Assembly: GCF_001807485.1 (NCBI RefSeq)
Contig: NZ_KV789172.1
Coordinates: 36,953-100,952, forward strand
DNA: 64,000 nt
Source of the DNA: Corynebacterium sp. HMSC08A12
GTDB taxonomy: Bacteria; Actinomycetota; Actinomycetes; Mycobacteriales; Mycobacteriaceae
Direction: 5' to 3'
Numbering within the stretch: position 1 is the stretch's first letter; the number at the start of each line of letters is the position of its first letter. Of the stretch, positions 10,006 through 18,198 are shown one piece after another. A model generated the notes under the pieces. The model was given only the letters and a program-made list of their open reading frames with translations, was not told the origin of the DNA and did not search any database. Made by a program: the position numbers and the translations under genes.

Positions 10006-11382
10006 CTAAGCCCGGATCACGGCGAGAGCTTCGTCGACGATGGCCTGTACTCCCTCGTCGTCGCGCGCCTCGACGTTGAGGCGCAGCAGCGGTTCGGTGT
10101 TTGACGCCCGCACGTTCAGCCACGAGCCGTCCTGCAGCTCGATGGTCACGCCGTCCAGCCGGTCGACGGATGCAGTGCGGTCGGCGAAGGCCTCCACCAC
10201 GGCCTCGGTGCGTCCTGCCTGGTCGGCAACCTCGGAGTTGATCTCCCCGGAGGCGCGGTAGGTCTCATAGGCGCGCTTCAGTTCGGACAGCGGCTTGTCC
10301 TGCCCGCCGAGGGTCGCCAGCACGTGCAGGGCGGCCAGCATGCCGGAGTCCGCGTTGAAGAAGTCGCTGAAGTAGTAGTGCGCGGAGTGCTCGCCGCCGA
10401 AGACAGCGCCTTCCTTGGCCATCTGCGCCTTGATGAAGGAGTGGCCCACGCGGGTGCGCACCGGCTTGCCGCCCTTGGCCTCCACCAGTTCGCGTACGGA
10501 CTTGGAGGTGATCAGGTTGTGGATGATCGTCGCGCCCGGCTGCTCGTCCAGGTAGCGCTCGGCGATCATGGCGCAGATGGTGGAGGGGGAAACGGCCTCG
10601 CCCAGCTCGTCCACGATGAAGCAGCGGTCCGCGTCGCCGTCGAAGGCGATGCCGAGGTCCGCACCCTTGTCCACGGTGAACTTCTGCAGGTCCACCAGGT
10701 TCTTCGGGTCCAGCGGGTTGGCCTCGTGGTTCGGGAAGTTGCCGTCGAGCTCGAAGTAGAGGTCGAAGATCTCCAGCGAGTCCTGCTTCAGCACGGCGGG
10801 AACGGTAAGCCCACCCATGCCGTTGCCCGCGTCCACCGCGACCTTCAGGGGGCGGATGTTCAGCGGCACCAGGTTGTTCAGGTAGTCGGCGTAGCCTTCC
10901 AGCACGTCCTCGGTGGTGTTGGTGCCGGGCTCGCCGTCGTAGGCGGGGATGCCCTCGACCAGCTCGGAGGAGATGCGGTCCAGGCCGGAATCCTGCCCCA
11001 CCGGACGTGCGCCGGCGCGGCAGAGCTTGATGCCGTTGTACTTCGCCGGGTTGTGGGAGGCGGTGAACATGGCACCCGGGCATTCCTTCACGCCGCTGGC
11101 GTAGTACAGCTCGTCGGTACTGGTGAGCCCCAGGGTGACGGTGTCCAGCCCCTGCGCGTTCACGCCTTCCGCGAAGGCGGCGGCCAGGCTCGGAGAGCTG
11201 TCGCGCATATCGTGGCCGATGACGATCGTCTCCGCGCCCTCTTCGCGCATCAGGCGGGCGAAGGAGGCAGCCACGTCGCGCACGAACTCCTCGTTGAGGA
11301 ATCCGGCGCCCTCGCCGACAACTCCACGGACGTCATAGGCCTTGATGGCCGCTGCTACGTCTTTGGGGGAATGGGTAGCCAT
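10006..11382 (-). CDS. manB: Phosphomannomutase/phosphoglucomutase
   Basis: 458 residues of the alpha-D-phosphohexomutase family: the phosphoserine loop is FTASHNPAKYNGIKL, the metal loop AFDGDADRCF, and the sugar-binding loop GGEHSAHYYF; the C-terminal phosphate-binding loop reads RASNTEPLLRL. It converts mannose-6-phosphate to mannose-1-phosphate. It lies between the DUF3499 gene (14 bases upstream) and manA (nine bases downstream). A TGTTTGACGCC motif on the opposite strand falls in the codons for RASN (10098-10108), forcing an unusual TCA serine codon. Confidence 0.94.
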   Translation of the reverse strand: MATHSPKDVAAAIKAYDVRGVVGEGAGFLNEEFVRDVAASFARLMREEGAETIVIGHDMRDSSPSLAAAFAEGVNAQGLDTVTLGLTSTDELYYASGVKECPGAMFTASHNPAKYNGIKLCRAGARPVGQDSGLDRISSELVEGIPAYDGEPGTNTTEDVLEGYADYLNNLVPLNIRPLKVAVDAGNGMGGLTVPAVLKQDSLEIFDLYFELDGNFPNHEANPLDPKNLVDLQKFTVDKGADLGIAFDGDADRCFIVDELGEAVSPSTICAMIAERYLDEQPGATIIHNLITSKSVRELVEAKGGKPVRTRVGHSFIKAQMAKEGAVFGGEHSAHYYFSDFFNADSGMLAALHVLATLGGQDKPLSELKRAYETYRASGEINSEVADQAGRTEAVVEAFADRTASVDRLDGVTIELQDGSWLNVRASNTEPLLRLNVEARDDEGVQAIVDEALAVIRA

Positions 11383-11396
11383 GGGGTTTCCTTTCG

Positions 11397-11816
11397 CTAG
11401 TGCTGGTCGCGGACCGCGCGCAGGTGGCGGCGCGGCGTGGACCGGGGCAGGTTCTTCATGGATGGATGGTGCGGCGTGGCTTCGGGGATCTCCGAGCGCC
11501 GGTAGAGCCGGGGGGCGGGTTGCGCCTGCTCCTGCTTCTCGTGCTCGGCGGCCTGCTGCACGGCCTCGGCCAGCGCCATCAAGTCTTCTTCGTCAGCTTC
11601 GGCGGCCGCGGGTTCGTCGGCAAACTCCAACGTCCAGCCCTGCGGAACGGTGGTGCGGCGGGCGTGGCTTTCGCACAGGTCCCACCGGTGAGGGTTTCCG
11701 CTAACGCTCAGCGGCCCCACGATGGCCAGCTGCTCTGCATAGTTGAACTCCAGCGTGGCGACGGCAGGCTTGCCGCAGCCGGGGCGAGAGCATTGTCGGA
11801 TAAAAGTCACGCGCAT
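11397..11816 (-). CDS. DUF3499 family protein
   Basis: 139 residues starting at the ATG at 11816 (MRVTFIRQCSRPGCG); longer in-frame readings upstream run against the divergent gene and are rejected. The first 60 residues hold CSRPGC and a CESHARR pair that looks like a small metal-binding knuckle, with a WDL(C)ESH segment. The C-terminal half is charged and probably disordered. It is conserved beside manB and whiB2 in mycobacteria and corynebacteria (compare Rv3258c); its function is unknown. It probably heads the operon with manB and manA. Confidence 0.85.
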   Translation of the reverse strand: MRVTFIRQCSRPGCGKPAVATLEFNYAEQLAIVGPLSVSGNPHRWDLCESHARRTTVPQGWTLEFADEPAAAEADEEDLMALAEAVQQAAEHEKQEQAQPAPRLYRRSEIPEATPHHPSMKNLPRSTPRRHLRAVRDQH

Positions 11817-11892
11817 TAGTGTAGCCCTTTTACCCTGGCTTTCGAGCGTGCCCTCGTGGCATGTCGCCGCAGCGCGGTTAAGATGTGTTCCT

Positions 11893-12345
11893 ATGAAGCA
11901 GGACGCGCGCATGAGGCAGGACCCCCGAGGCAGGGGCATCCGGGGCATCTTGCTGCCGGAGGTGCCGCGGAATAAGTCGCGTTCGGAGCGCTTCGACGAT
12001 GCGGTTTTGGATGCGTTCGAACCTATTTTGGAGCGTTTTGACGCCGAACTTTCCAGCCTCGACGTCGCCGTCGACGTCGTGCCGCGCATGCGGCTGAGCG
12101 CGGGTTACCGGCAGTGGCCGGAGGATGTGGTCGCCGATGGTCAGGTTCCGCTGGGCCGACTGGTCACCGCCGGCGTGGACAACACTGGCGCCCCTACCCG
12201 TCCGCGCATCATTATTTTCCGCCGTCCAGTGGAATCCCGCGCGACTTCCGCGCGGGAGCTGCAGGACATCCTGCGGATGATCATTGTGCGCCTGGTGGCC
12301 TGCTATCTGAACGTCTCCCCCACTCAGATCGACCCGCGGCTTTAG
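11893..12345 (+). CDS. Metallopeptidase-family (zincin-like) protein lacking the HExxH motif
   Basis: 150 residues from the ATG at 11893. The body (SRSERFDDAVLDAFEPILE ... RIIIFRRPVE ... ELQDILRMIIVRL) fits the small PF06262-type zincin-like family, and the position beside whiB2 and DUF3499 matches Rv3259. Where family members carry a HExxHHFGIS-like zinc site, this protein reads RLVACYLNVS: both zinc-binding His residues and the catalytic Glu are replaced. It is therefore unlikely to be a zinc peptidase and may be a scaffold. A GTTTTGACGCC motif lies inside the gene at 12035-12045. Confidence 0.8.
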   Translation: MKQDARMRQDPRGRGIRGILLPEVPRNKSRSERFDDAVLDAFEPILERFDAELSSLDVAVDVVPRMRLSAGYRQWPEDVVADGQVPLGRLVTAGVDNTGAPTRPRIIIFRRPVESRATSARELQDILRMIIVRLVACYLNVSPTQIDPRL

Positions 12346-12711
12346 TTAGCCAATACGCTTCTTCAGGCGGCGACGCTCGCGCTCGGAGAGCCCGCCCCAG
12401 ATACCGAAGCGCTCGTCGTGCTCCAATGCATATTCCAGGCACTCGTCGCGCACGCCGCAGGCCTGGCAGATGCGCTTGGCCTCGCGGGTGGAGCCACCCT
12501 TCTCCGGAAAGAACGCCTCCGGGTCGGTTTGCGCGCACAGCGCCTGCTCTTGCCAGTCCTGCTCTACTGCATCGAAAAGCAGATCGAAGTCCTGCGTCAG
12601 ATCGAAGAGGTTCTTCTGGCGAGCTTCATTGTCCACGTTCGCCTCCTGCTCTACCGCCGAGGAACCGTCAGCAAAGTGGCCACGAAGGGCGGTGTCTACT
12701 GACTTGTCCAC
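12346..12711 (-). CDS. whiB2: WhiB2-type iron-sulfur transcription factor
   Basis: 121 residues from GTG at 12711. Four Cys residues (59, 82, 85, 91) in the pattern C-X22-C-X2-C-X5-C ligate a [4Fe-4S] cluster, followed by the GIWGG turn and a basic C-terminus (ERERRRLKKRIG) for DNA binding. WhiB2 (WhcD/WhmD) controls cell division and septation. A second GTG at 12636 has a textbook AGGAGG site five bases upstream and would give a 96-residue protein starting VDNEARQKN; both starts look usable, so two isoforms are possible. Its neighbours match the mycobacterial order. Confidence 0.94.
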   Translation of the reverse strand: MDKSVDTALRGHFADGSSAVEQEANVDNEARQKNLFDLTQDFDLLFDAVEQDWQEQALCAQTDPEAFFPEKGGSTREAKRICQACGVRDECLEYALEHDERFGIWGGLSERERRRLKKRIG

Positions 12712-12723
12712 GGAGGTCTCCTC

Positions 12724-12750
12724 ATCTGATGTATCTGATGTATCTGATGC
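12724..12750. repeat. Three tandem copies of a 9-base repeat in the whiB2 leader
   Basis: ATCTGATGT occurs twice and ATCTGATGC once, head to tail, between the predicted promoter and the first GTG of whiB2, ending a few bases before its GAGGAG ribosome binding site. In the transcript this reads as repeated ACATCAGAT. The copy number could vary by slippage and alter the leader length; a role is inference. Confidence 0.7.
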
Positions 12751-12773
12751 CTGACTTTGTTGGTCTACTGAAG

Positions 12774-12802
12774 ATTACACACTGGTAATTACACCGCGTC
12801 AA
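12774..12802 (-). promoter_or_regulatory. Candidate promoter of whiB2
   Basis: Minus-strand TTGACG (-35, 12797-12802) and TGTAAT (-10, 12774-12779) are separated by 17 bases, a near-ideal sigma-A type promoter. The predicted start near 12767 gives a leader of about 55 bases containing the three 9-base repeats. This is the best promoter match in the longest gene-free stretch of the window (12712-13017). Confidence 0.65.
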
Positions 12803-12891
12803 GCTTTGGGAAATTCCCTCAAGCCACTTCATTCACATCAGTCACTAGCGCCCCTACAGCCACAGCCTCCTGAGAAAATAGGCTCTAACGC

Positions 12892-12936
12892 AACCACAAC
12901 GTATGCACGGAACGTTACCTAAAACCACAACATATG
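12892..12936. promoter_or_regulatory. Pair of direct repeats upstream of whiB2, candidate regulator site
   Basis: AACCACAACGTATG (12892-12905) and AACCACAACATATG (12923-12936) match at 13 of 14 bases and start 31 bases apart, close to three helical turns, so both copies face the same side of the DNA. They lie about 95-130 bases upstream of the predicted whiB2 promoter. The binding protein is unknown. The rest of the gene-free stretch is AT-richer than the genes around it. Confidence 0.5.
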
Positions 12937-12944
12937 GACATTTT

Positions 12945-12963
12945 CCTGAACCTTTAGTTCAGG
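12945..12963. other. Perfect 7-base inverted repeat between manC and whiB2
   Basis: CCTGAAC and GTTCAGG flank a CTTTA loop. Read from manC it lies about 55 bases past the stop codon but is not followed by a T-run, so it is either a weak terminator or a protein-binding palindrome for the whiB2 promoter region. Confidence 0.45.
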
Positions 12964-13017
12964 ACACACTAGATGTAGTGAAATTTGTCTAAATTTTTCC
13001 TCGGACGGCGAAAAACG

Positions 13018-14100
13018 CTAGATGTCGGAGGAAAAGCGCACGCCACCATCCGGCAGACTCACTCCCGGCCACACGCGCAGGCCATCGCGCAGCTCGCAGC
13101 GGGCACCGATGACGGCACCCTCACCGATCACGCAGTCCACCAGGTGCGCCCGCGCACCGATGCGCACGCCCGCGGCAATCACGCAGCGCTCCACGGTCGC
13201 GCCCGCCTCGATCTGCACGCCATCGAAGACCACGGATTCCTCCACGCGCGCCCCGCCGCCGATCTCCACGCCGCGGCCGATCACGGTGCCGCCCAGCAGC
13301 AGTGCCCCGCCGGCGATGGCGCTGGACTCGTCCACCAGGCTCTCCCCGTGGCGTCCATCGAGCAACGGTGAGGGGGCGATGCCGCGCACCAGGTCCGAGG
13401 ACCCGCGCACGAAGTCCGCCGGCGTACCCATGTCGCGCCAGTAAGACTGGTCCACGTGGCCGAACACGCGGGCTCCGGATTCCAGCAGGGCCGGGAAGAT
13501 CTCGCGCTCCACGCTCACCGGGCGGCCGGCGGGGATCTTCTCGATCACGGAGCGGTTGAACACGTAGCTGCCGGCGTTGATCTGGTCCGTCGGCGGGTCC
13601 TCCGTCTTCTCCAGGAACGCGCTCACGCGGCCGTCGGCGTCCGTGGGCACGCAGCCGAAGGCGCGGGGGTCGGAGACGCGCAGCAGGTGCAGCGTCACGT
13701 CGGCCTCTTGCTCCACGTGGGTCTTCAACACGGCATTCAGATCCGTCCCGCCCAGCACGTCGCCGTTGAAAACCATCGCGCGGTCGTAGCGCAGGTGGTC
13801 CAGCACGTTGCGGATACCGCCGCCGGTGCCCAGCGGCTCCTCCTCCACCACGTACTCGATTTCCAGGCCCAGGTGGCTGCCGTCGCCGAAGTGCTCTTCG
13901 AAGACCTCGGCCTTGAACGAGGTGCCGAGCACCACGTGCGTCATCCCGGCGGCCTTGATGCGAGCCAGCAGGTGCTCCAGGAATGGTGCACCGGCCACCG
14001 GCAGCATCGGCTTCGGGATGGAGTTAGTCAGGGGGCGCAGTCGGGTGCCCTTGCCTCCGACCAGGATCACTGCGTCGGTCGTGGCTGCGAGATCTACCAC
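13018..14100 (-). CDS. manC: Mannose-1-phosphate guanylyltransferase (sugar nucleotidyltransferase)
   Basis: 360 residues. The nucleotidyltransferase signature VGGKGTRLRPLTNS is near the N-terminus, followed by PKPMLPVAGAPFLEHLL and FNGDVLGG. The last 100 residues consist of hexapeptide-type repeats (AIAGGALLLGG, GVEIGGGARVEES) forming a left-handed beta helix. It matches the actinobacterial RmlA2/ManB type (Rv3264c) that makes GDP-mannose from mannose-1-phosphate and GTP. It lies downstream of wbbL with a 75-base gap. The exact sugar substrate cannot be proven from sequence, and a dTDP-glucose role is the alternative. Confidence 0.88.
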   Translation of the reverse strand: MVDLAATTDAVILVGGKGTRLRPLTNSIPKPMLPVAGAPFLEHLLARIKAAGMTHVVLGTSFKAEVFEEHFGDGSHLGLEIEYVVEEEPLGTGGGIRNVLDHLRYDRAMVFNGDVLGGTDLNAVLKTHVEQEADVTLHLLRVSDPRAFGCVPTDADGRVSAFLEKTEDPPTDQINAGSYVFNRSVIEKIPAGRPVSVEREIFPALLESGARVFGHVDQSYWRDMGTPADFVRGSSDLVRGIAPSPLLDGRHGESLVDESSAIAGGALLLGGTVIGRGVEIGGGARVEESVVFDGVQIEAGATVERCVIAAGVRIGARAHLVDCVIGEGAVIGARCELRDGLRVWPGVSLPDGGVRFSSDI

Positions 14101-14175
14101 TTCTTTGGCCTTTCTGTTCCTTACTGCTTTTTGCTATTGGTTTTCACACACTAGTCACTGTTTTTGCCGCGGCGT

Positions 14176-15045
14176 TCAACCCACGCCGTGCGCTGCCGCA
14201 ATTGCAATCTTCTCGCGGATCTTCAGCCCGGCCTTCAGCACCATGCGCACCGGAAGGTAGCGCCACCCCGGCAGCCGATCCGCCTGGAAGCGGTAGGCGC
14301 TGTCGTGATGGGCCTTTAGCACGACGTCCGGGTGCTTGCCCGCCACGTGCCCCTTGGCGTGCCGGATCTCCGCGCTCGGAACGAAAACATTCAGCCACCC
14401 CGCGCGCCCCAGCCGGTCGCCCAGGTCCACGTCTTCCATGTACATGAAGTACCGCTCGTCGAACCCGCCCAGGGCCTCGAAGGCATCCCAGCGCAGCAGC
14501 AGGCAGGAGCCACTCAGCCAGCCTGCGGTCCGCTCGCTGTCCATGTCTTCGTCGTCCAGGTAGCGCTTGGTCCAGGGATTGGTCGGCCAGATCTTGCCCA
14601 GCAGCGCATGCCCGATGCCGGAGCCGAGTTGCGGCACCGCGCGGGCGGATGGGTAGGCGCTGCCGTCTGCCTCTACGATGCGGGGGCCCAGCGCTCCTGC
14701 ACGAGGGTGACGCCGCGCCGCCTCCAATAGTTTCTCGATCGCGTCTTCGCTAAACACGACGTCCGGGTTGGAGATCACCAGGTAGTCCGAGTTGATCTCT
14801 CCGGCTTCGCGGGCCGCACGCAGGTGGCGGGCGCCGAGGTTCATGCCGGCCCCGTAGCCGACGTTGCCCCCGCTGTAGAGCAGCTCCGCGCGCCCGGCCT
14901 CTGCGGCCGCTTCGGGAGCTCCGTCCGTAGAACCGTTGTCCACCATGACGACCCGCGCGTTAGTTGGCACCGAGTCCAGGAACTTGTTTAGGTACTCCCC
15001 CGGTGAATAGGTCACGGTGATAATCGCGATGGGTGCCTCTGTCAT
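14176..15045 (-). CDS. wbbL: Glycosyltransferase family 2, rhamnosyltransferase WbbL type
   Basis: 289 residues. The GT-A fold opens with IAIITVTYSPGEYL and MVDNGSTDGAPE, then LVISNPDVVF, and GGFDERYFMYMEDVDLGDR, all typical of GT2 enzymes. Together with the RmlD gene 11 bases upstream and the position next to manC it corresponds to the WbbL that transfers L-rhamnose from dTDP-rhamnose to decaprenyl-GlcNAc-PP, forming the linker that carries arabinogalactan. It acts at the cytosolic face of the membrane. Confidence 0.9.
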   Translation of the reverse strand: MTEAPIAIITVTYSPGEYLNKFLDSVPTNARVVMVDNGSTDGAPEAAAEAGRAELLYSGGNVGYGAGMNLGARHLRAAREAGEINSDYLVISNPDVVFSEDAIEKLLEAARRHPRAGALGPRIVEADGSAYPSARAVPQLGSGIGHALLGKIWPTNPWTKRYLDDEDMDSERTAGWLSGSCLLLRWDAFEALGGFDERYFMYMEDVDLGDRLGRAGWLNVFVPSAEIRHAKGHVAGKHPDVVLKAHHDSAYRFQADRLPGWRYLPVRMVLKAGLKIREKIAIAAAHGVG

Positions 15046-15056
15046 GGCCGTTGAGG

Positions 15057-15881
15057 TTACCCCAGGGCAGCCCGCAAACTATCCCGCCACGCGGGCAGGC
15101 CGGTCGCCGGAATCTGCAGGGCACTGTTGCGGGGCCGGCGCGCGGGAGTGGGATACTCGCTGCTCGGAATGGCCTTTACTCGCGCCGGATCGCACCCCAG
15201 TGTGGCGAAGATCTCGCGGGCGAAACCGCACCATGTGGTCAGCGGCCCGGAACCGGTCACGTGGCTGATCGCCGGAGACTGCCGCCCATCCACCATCGCC
15301 GCCAGCTCCGCCGCCAGCACGTCGGCGTGGGTGGGCCGGCCGAATTGGTCGTCCACTACCGAGGGATTCACGCCCGCCCGCGCCAAGCGCGCCATGGTGG
15401 TGGCGAAGTTGCGCCCAGTCGCGTCGTAAACCCAGCCCGTGCGGACCACGTGCCCGCCGAGGTTCAGCACCCGCCGCTCCCCCTCCAGCTTGCTGCGCCC
15501 GTAGGCGTTCAACGGGCCGGGCTGGCCGTCGACCGGGTTTTCGCAGCCCACCGGCAGGTCTCCGGAGAACACGTAGTCGGTGGAGACGTGCCACATCGGC
15601 ACCCCGTGCACCTCGGCCCAGGAGGCTAACCTCCCCGGGGCTACCGCGTTTACCTGATGCACCACACCCGCGTTTTCAGGCTTCTCGGCATCGTCCACGG
15701 CTGTGAATGCAGCGAGGTTGACGATGGCTTCAACGTCAGACGGCGGCGTCAATAAGAAAGAATCCACAGATCCCGCAACGGCGAGGTCCGCGTGCGCGCG
15801 CCCTACCGGCACAAAGTCGGGGCGGAGGCGCAGCAGGGCACGGCCTACCTGACCGGAGGCTCCGAAAACCAAAACACTCAT
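15057..15881 (-). CDS. rmlD: dTDP-4-dehydrorhamnose reductase
   Basis: 274 residues. The N-terminal Rossmann motif is VFGASGQVGRALL, with the family segments VNLAAFTAVDDAE and HVSTDYVFSGD, and the YGRSKLEGE catalytic Tyr-Lys pair. It makes dTDP-L-rhamnose, the donor used by the neighbouring rhamnosyltransferase. The start at 15881 is 47 bases from the divergent LCP gene, so the two share a small control region. A TTATTGACGCC motif on the minus strand (15745-15755) falls in the codons for LLTP, spelled TTA TTG, both rare in this genome. Confidence 0.92.
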   Translation of the reverse strand: MSVLVFGASGQVGRALLRLRPDFVPVGRAHADLAVAGSVDSFLLTPPSDVEAIVNLAAFTAVDDAEKPENAGVVHQVNAVAPGRLASWAEVHGVPMWHVSTDYVFSGDLPVGCENPVDGQPGPLNAYGRSKLEGERRVLNLGGHVVRTGWVYDATGRNFATTMARLARAGVNPSVVDDQFGRPTHADVLAAELAAMVDGRQSPAISHVTGSGPLTTWCGFAREIFATLGCDPARVKAIPSSEYPTPARRPRNSALQIPATGLPAWRDSLRAALG

Positions 15882-15928
15882 AAAATCAGTACTACACCAG
15901 CGGCATCTTTGCCGCTAAAGTGTGAATA

Positions 15929-17617
15929 ATGACAGAGCAGACAGGGCATCAGAGAAGCCGCCATTCACGGCGTATCCAGGCAGCCCCCGGTGGCGTAGAA
16001 GCCAAGCAGATCGGCCCCGGCTGGTCGCGCGGGGTGCTGGCTGCGGTCTCGGCACTCGCGCTGGTCGTGATGGGTATCGGCTACATGGCGGTCGGCAACC
16101 TTAACGGTGGGCTGGCCCAGGCGGACAACCTGAACCTCGGCAATCAGCCGGACGGGGCGACCGACATTCTGCTGGTGGGCGTGGATTCCCGTACGGATGC
16201 GAAGGGCAACCCCCTGTCCCAGAAGGAGATCGACATGCTCCGTGCGGGCGAAGAAGAGGCCACAAACACGGACACGATGATCCTCATTCGCATCCCGAAC
16301 GATGGCTCCTCGGCGACCGCGGTCTCGCTGCCCCGCGACACGTACGTCAGCACCCCTGACAACGGCAACATGAAGCTCAACGGCGTGTACGGCACCGCCA
16401 AGTTCGAGAAGTCGCAGGAGCTGGCGAAGGACAGCGACTACAGCGAGTCCGACATCGACCAGAAGTCCACCGAAGCCGGTCGCCAGGCGCTCATCAGCTC
16501 GGTGGCGGACCTCACTGGCATCAACGTCGACCACTACGCTGAGGTCGGCCTGCTGGGCTTCGTGCTGCTCACCGACGCGGTTGGTGGCGTGGACGTGTGC
16601 CTGAAGAACAAGGTCGACGAGCCACTGTCCGGCGCGAAGTTCAAGAAGGGCCGCCAGACCCTCAACGGCCAGGACGCGCTGAGCTTCGTCCGCCAGCGCC
16701 ACGAGCTACCGCGCGGCGACCTGGACCGCATCACCCGCCAGCAGGCCTACATGGCCAGCCTGGCCAACAAGGTGCTTTCCTCCAAGACGCTGACGGACCC
16801 GGGCAGCATGTCCAAGCTCAACGACGCGGTGCAGCGATCCGTGGTGCTGGACAGCGGCTGGGACGTCATGGGGCTGGCCACGCAGATGCAGAACATGGCC
16901 GGCGGCGACGTGAGCTTCCAGACCATCCCCGTGACCAGCATCGACGGCACGGGCGACTACGGCGAGTCCGTCGTGACGGTGGATAACGACCAGGTTCACG
17001 AGTTCTTCGAGGATCTGCTGGGCGACAAGCCGGGCGAGGAGAGCACTTCCTCCGACAAGCCCGCCGACATCACCGACTACAAGGCCAAGGACTACAAGGT
17101 CAACGTCTTCAACGCCTCCGAGGCGCCCGGTCTCGCCGCCAGGGTGTCGGACCTGGCTAAGGACTACGGCTACAAGCCGGGCAAGGTCGGCAACCACGCC
17201 GAGACCGGCATTTCGGAGTCCCAGGTCAACGCCAAGAACCCCGACGATCCGGCGGCCCGCGCCCTGGCGAAACAGCTGGGCGGACTGACCGTGGTGGAAG
17301 ATTCCTCCCTGGACGAGCACGAGCTCTCCGTCACTCTGTCCGGCACCTACGCCGGCCCGGGCATCCTGGAGCAATCCGCCCCGCTGACCAAGCCGGACGA
17401 CCCGAATGTCGGCACTCTCACCGAGGGCATCAAGGACCTCGACGGCGACGGCATCCCGGACGAGGACGCCTCCGCAGCCCAGACCGGCACTGACACTACT
17501 GGCTCTGGTTCCGACTCTGACAAGCCCGCCTCCGTCGGCACGCCGGGCTCCGGCGAGGGCATCGACCATAAGGATCCGATCGACGCCGGCGGCGACGGTC
17601 CGATGTGTGTGAACTAA
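15929..17617 (+). CDS. lcpA: LytR-CpsA-Psr (LCP) family arabinogalactan-peptidoglycan ligase
   Basis: 562 residues: a short basic N-terminus, one membrane segment at about 35-55 (GVLAAVSALALVVMGIGYMA), an LCP catalytic domain with DILLVGVDSRTD, SLPRDTYVS, FVRQRHELPRGDLDRI, and a C-terminal LytR_C domain (YKVNVFNASEAPGLA). A Ser/Asp/Gly-rich tail ends it. LCP proteins transfer lipid-linked arabinogalactan onto peptidoglycan outside the membrane. The conserved Arg and Asp residues that bind the pyrophosphate lipid are present. It is divergent from rmlD, which makes the linker sugar, and overlaps the next gene by one base. Confidence 0.95.
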   Translation: MTEQTGHQRSRHSRRIQAAPGGVEAKQIGPGWSRGVLAAVSALALVVMGIGYMAVGNLNGGLAQADNLNLGNQPDGATDILLVGVDSRTDAKGNPLSQKEIDMLRAGEEEATNTDTMILIRIPNDGSSATAVSLPRDTYVSTPDNGNMKLNGVYGTAKFEKSQELAKDSDYSESDIDQKSTEAGRQALISSVADLTGINVDHYAEVGLLGFVLLTDAVGGVDVCLKNKVDEPLSGAKFKKGRQTLNGQDALSFVRQRHELPRGDLDRITRQQAYMASLANKVLSSKTLTDPGSMSKLNDAVQRSVVLDSGWDVMGLATQMQNMAGGDVSFQTIPVTSIDGTGDYGESVVTVDNDQVHEFFEDLLGDKPGEESTSSDKPADITDYKAKDYKVNVFNASEAPGLAARVSDLAKDYGYKPGKVGNHAETGISESQVNAKNPDDPAARALAKQLGGLTVVEDSSLDEHELSVTLSGTYAGPGILEQSAPLTKPDDPNVGTLTEGIKDLDGDGIPDEDASAAQTGTDTTGSGSDSDKPASVGTPGSGEGIDHKDPIDAGGDGPMCVN

Positions 17618-18198
17618 TGGATATTATCGCCCCACTCGTAGCCCAGGATCCGGCCAGCCCGCGCCTGACCACCTACACCCCCGCCGGCCGCATGGAGCTG
17701 TCCGCCCAGACCCTGCACAACTGGCAATCGAAGGCTGCCCACCTGCTGGATTCGCTCGCCCCGGCATCGGTCGGGATCGCCTGTGCCCCGGGTTGGCAGC
17801 CGCTCATGATCGTTCTGGGTTGCTGGCGGACTGGTGTTTCTATTGTTGACGCCGACTCTTGCGACGTGCTTTTTACCGATGACTTAGCTCTGGCGGAGGC
17901 CCACTCGGGTGAGGTTTTCGTGCTCTCCGACGATCCTTTCGGCCGCGGCGTGGAGGAGTCCGGCGGCGAGCTGCCCTTCGGAGTGAACGACTTCTCCCCC
18001 GAGCTGCGCGTGCAGCCGGATGACTACCCCGGCCCGGCTGCCGCCCCCGCCCCGGAAGGCCCGCGGGTGCTGGTGCCCGCGTGGACCGATACCCAGTCGA
18101 TGCTGGATACACTAAAGCCGCTGCGCGACGGCGGCTCGGTGGTGATGGCCACCGAGCCTACGGCCGAGATCGCAGCGGCGGAAAACGCGACTATTTAA
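17617..18198 (+). CDS. TIGR03089 family protein
   Basis: 193 residues. The ATG at 17617 overlaps the LCP stop (TAATG), so it is translationally coupled. The sequence resembles a truncated acyl-adenylate-type domain: TYTPAGRMELSAQTLHNWQSKAA and IACAPGWQPLMIVLGCWRTG. This family sits next to LCP genes in Actinobacteria (compare Rv3268) and its function is unknown. At 193 residues it looks a little shorter than I remember for the family. A TTGTTGACGCC motif spans 17843-17853, in a run of unusual, T-rich codons. The end overlaps the convergent ABC permease gene by eight bases. Confidence 0.85.
   Translation: MDIIAPLVAQDPASPRLTTYTPAGRMELSAQTLHNWQSKAAHLLDSLAPASVGIACAPGWQPLMIVLGCWRTGVSIVDADSCDVLFTDDLALAEAHSGEVFVLSDDPFGRGVEESGGELPFGVNDFSPELRVQPDDYPGPAAAPAPEGPRVLVPAWTDTQSMLDTLKPLRDGGSVVMATEPTAEIAAAENATI

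Noticed and set aside
12724..12750. The 9-base tandem repeat as a CRISPR-like array
   Set aside because: There are no spacers; it is a simple tandem repeat of nine bases.
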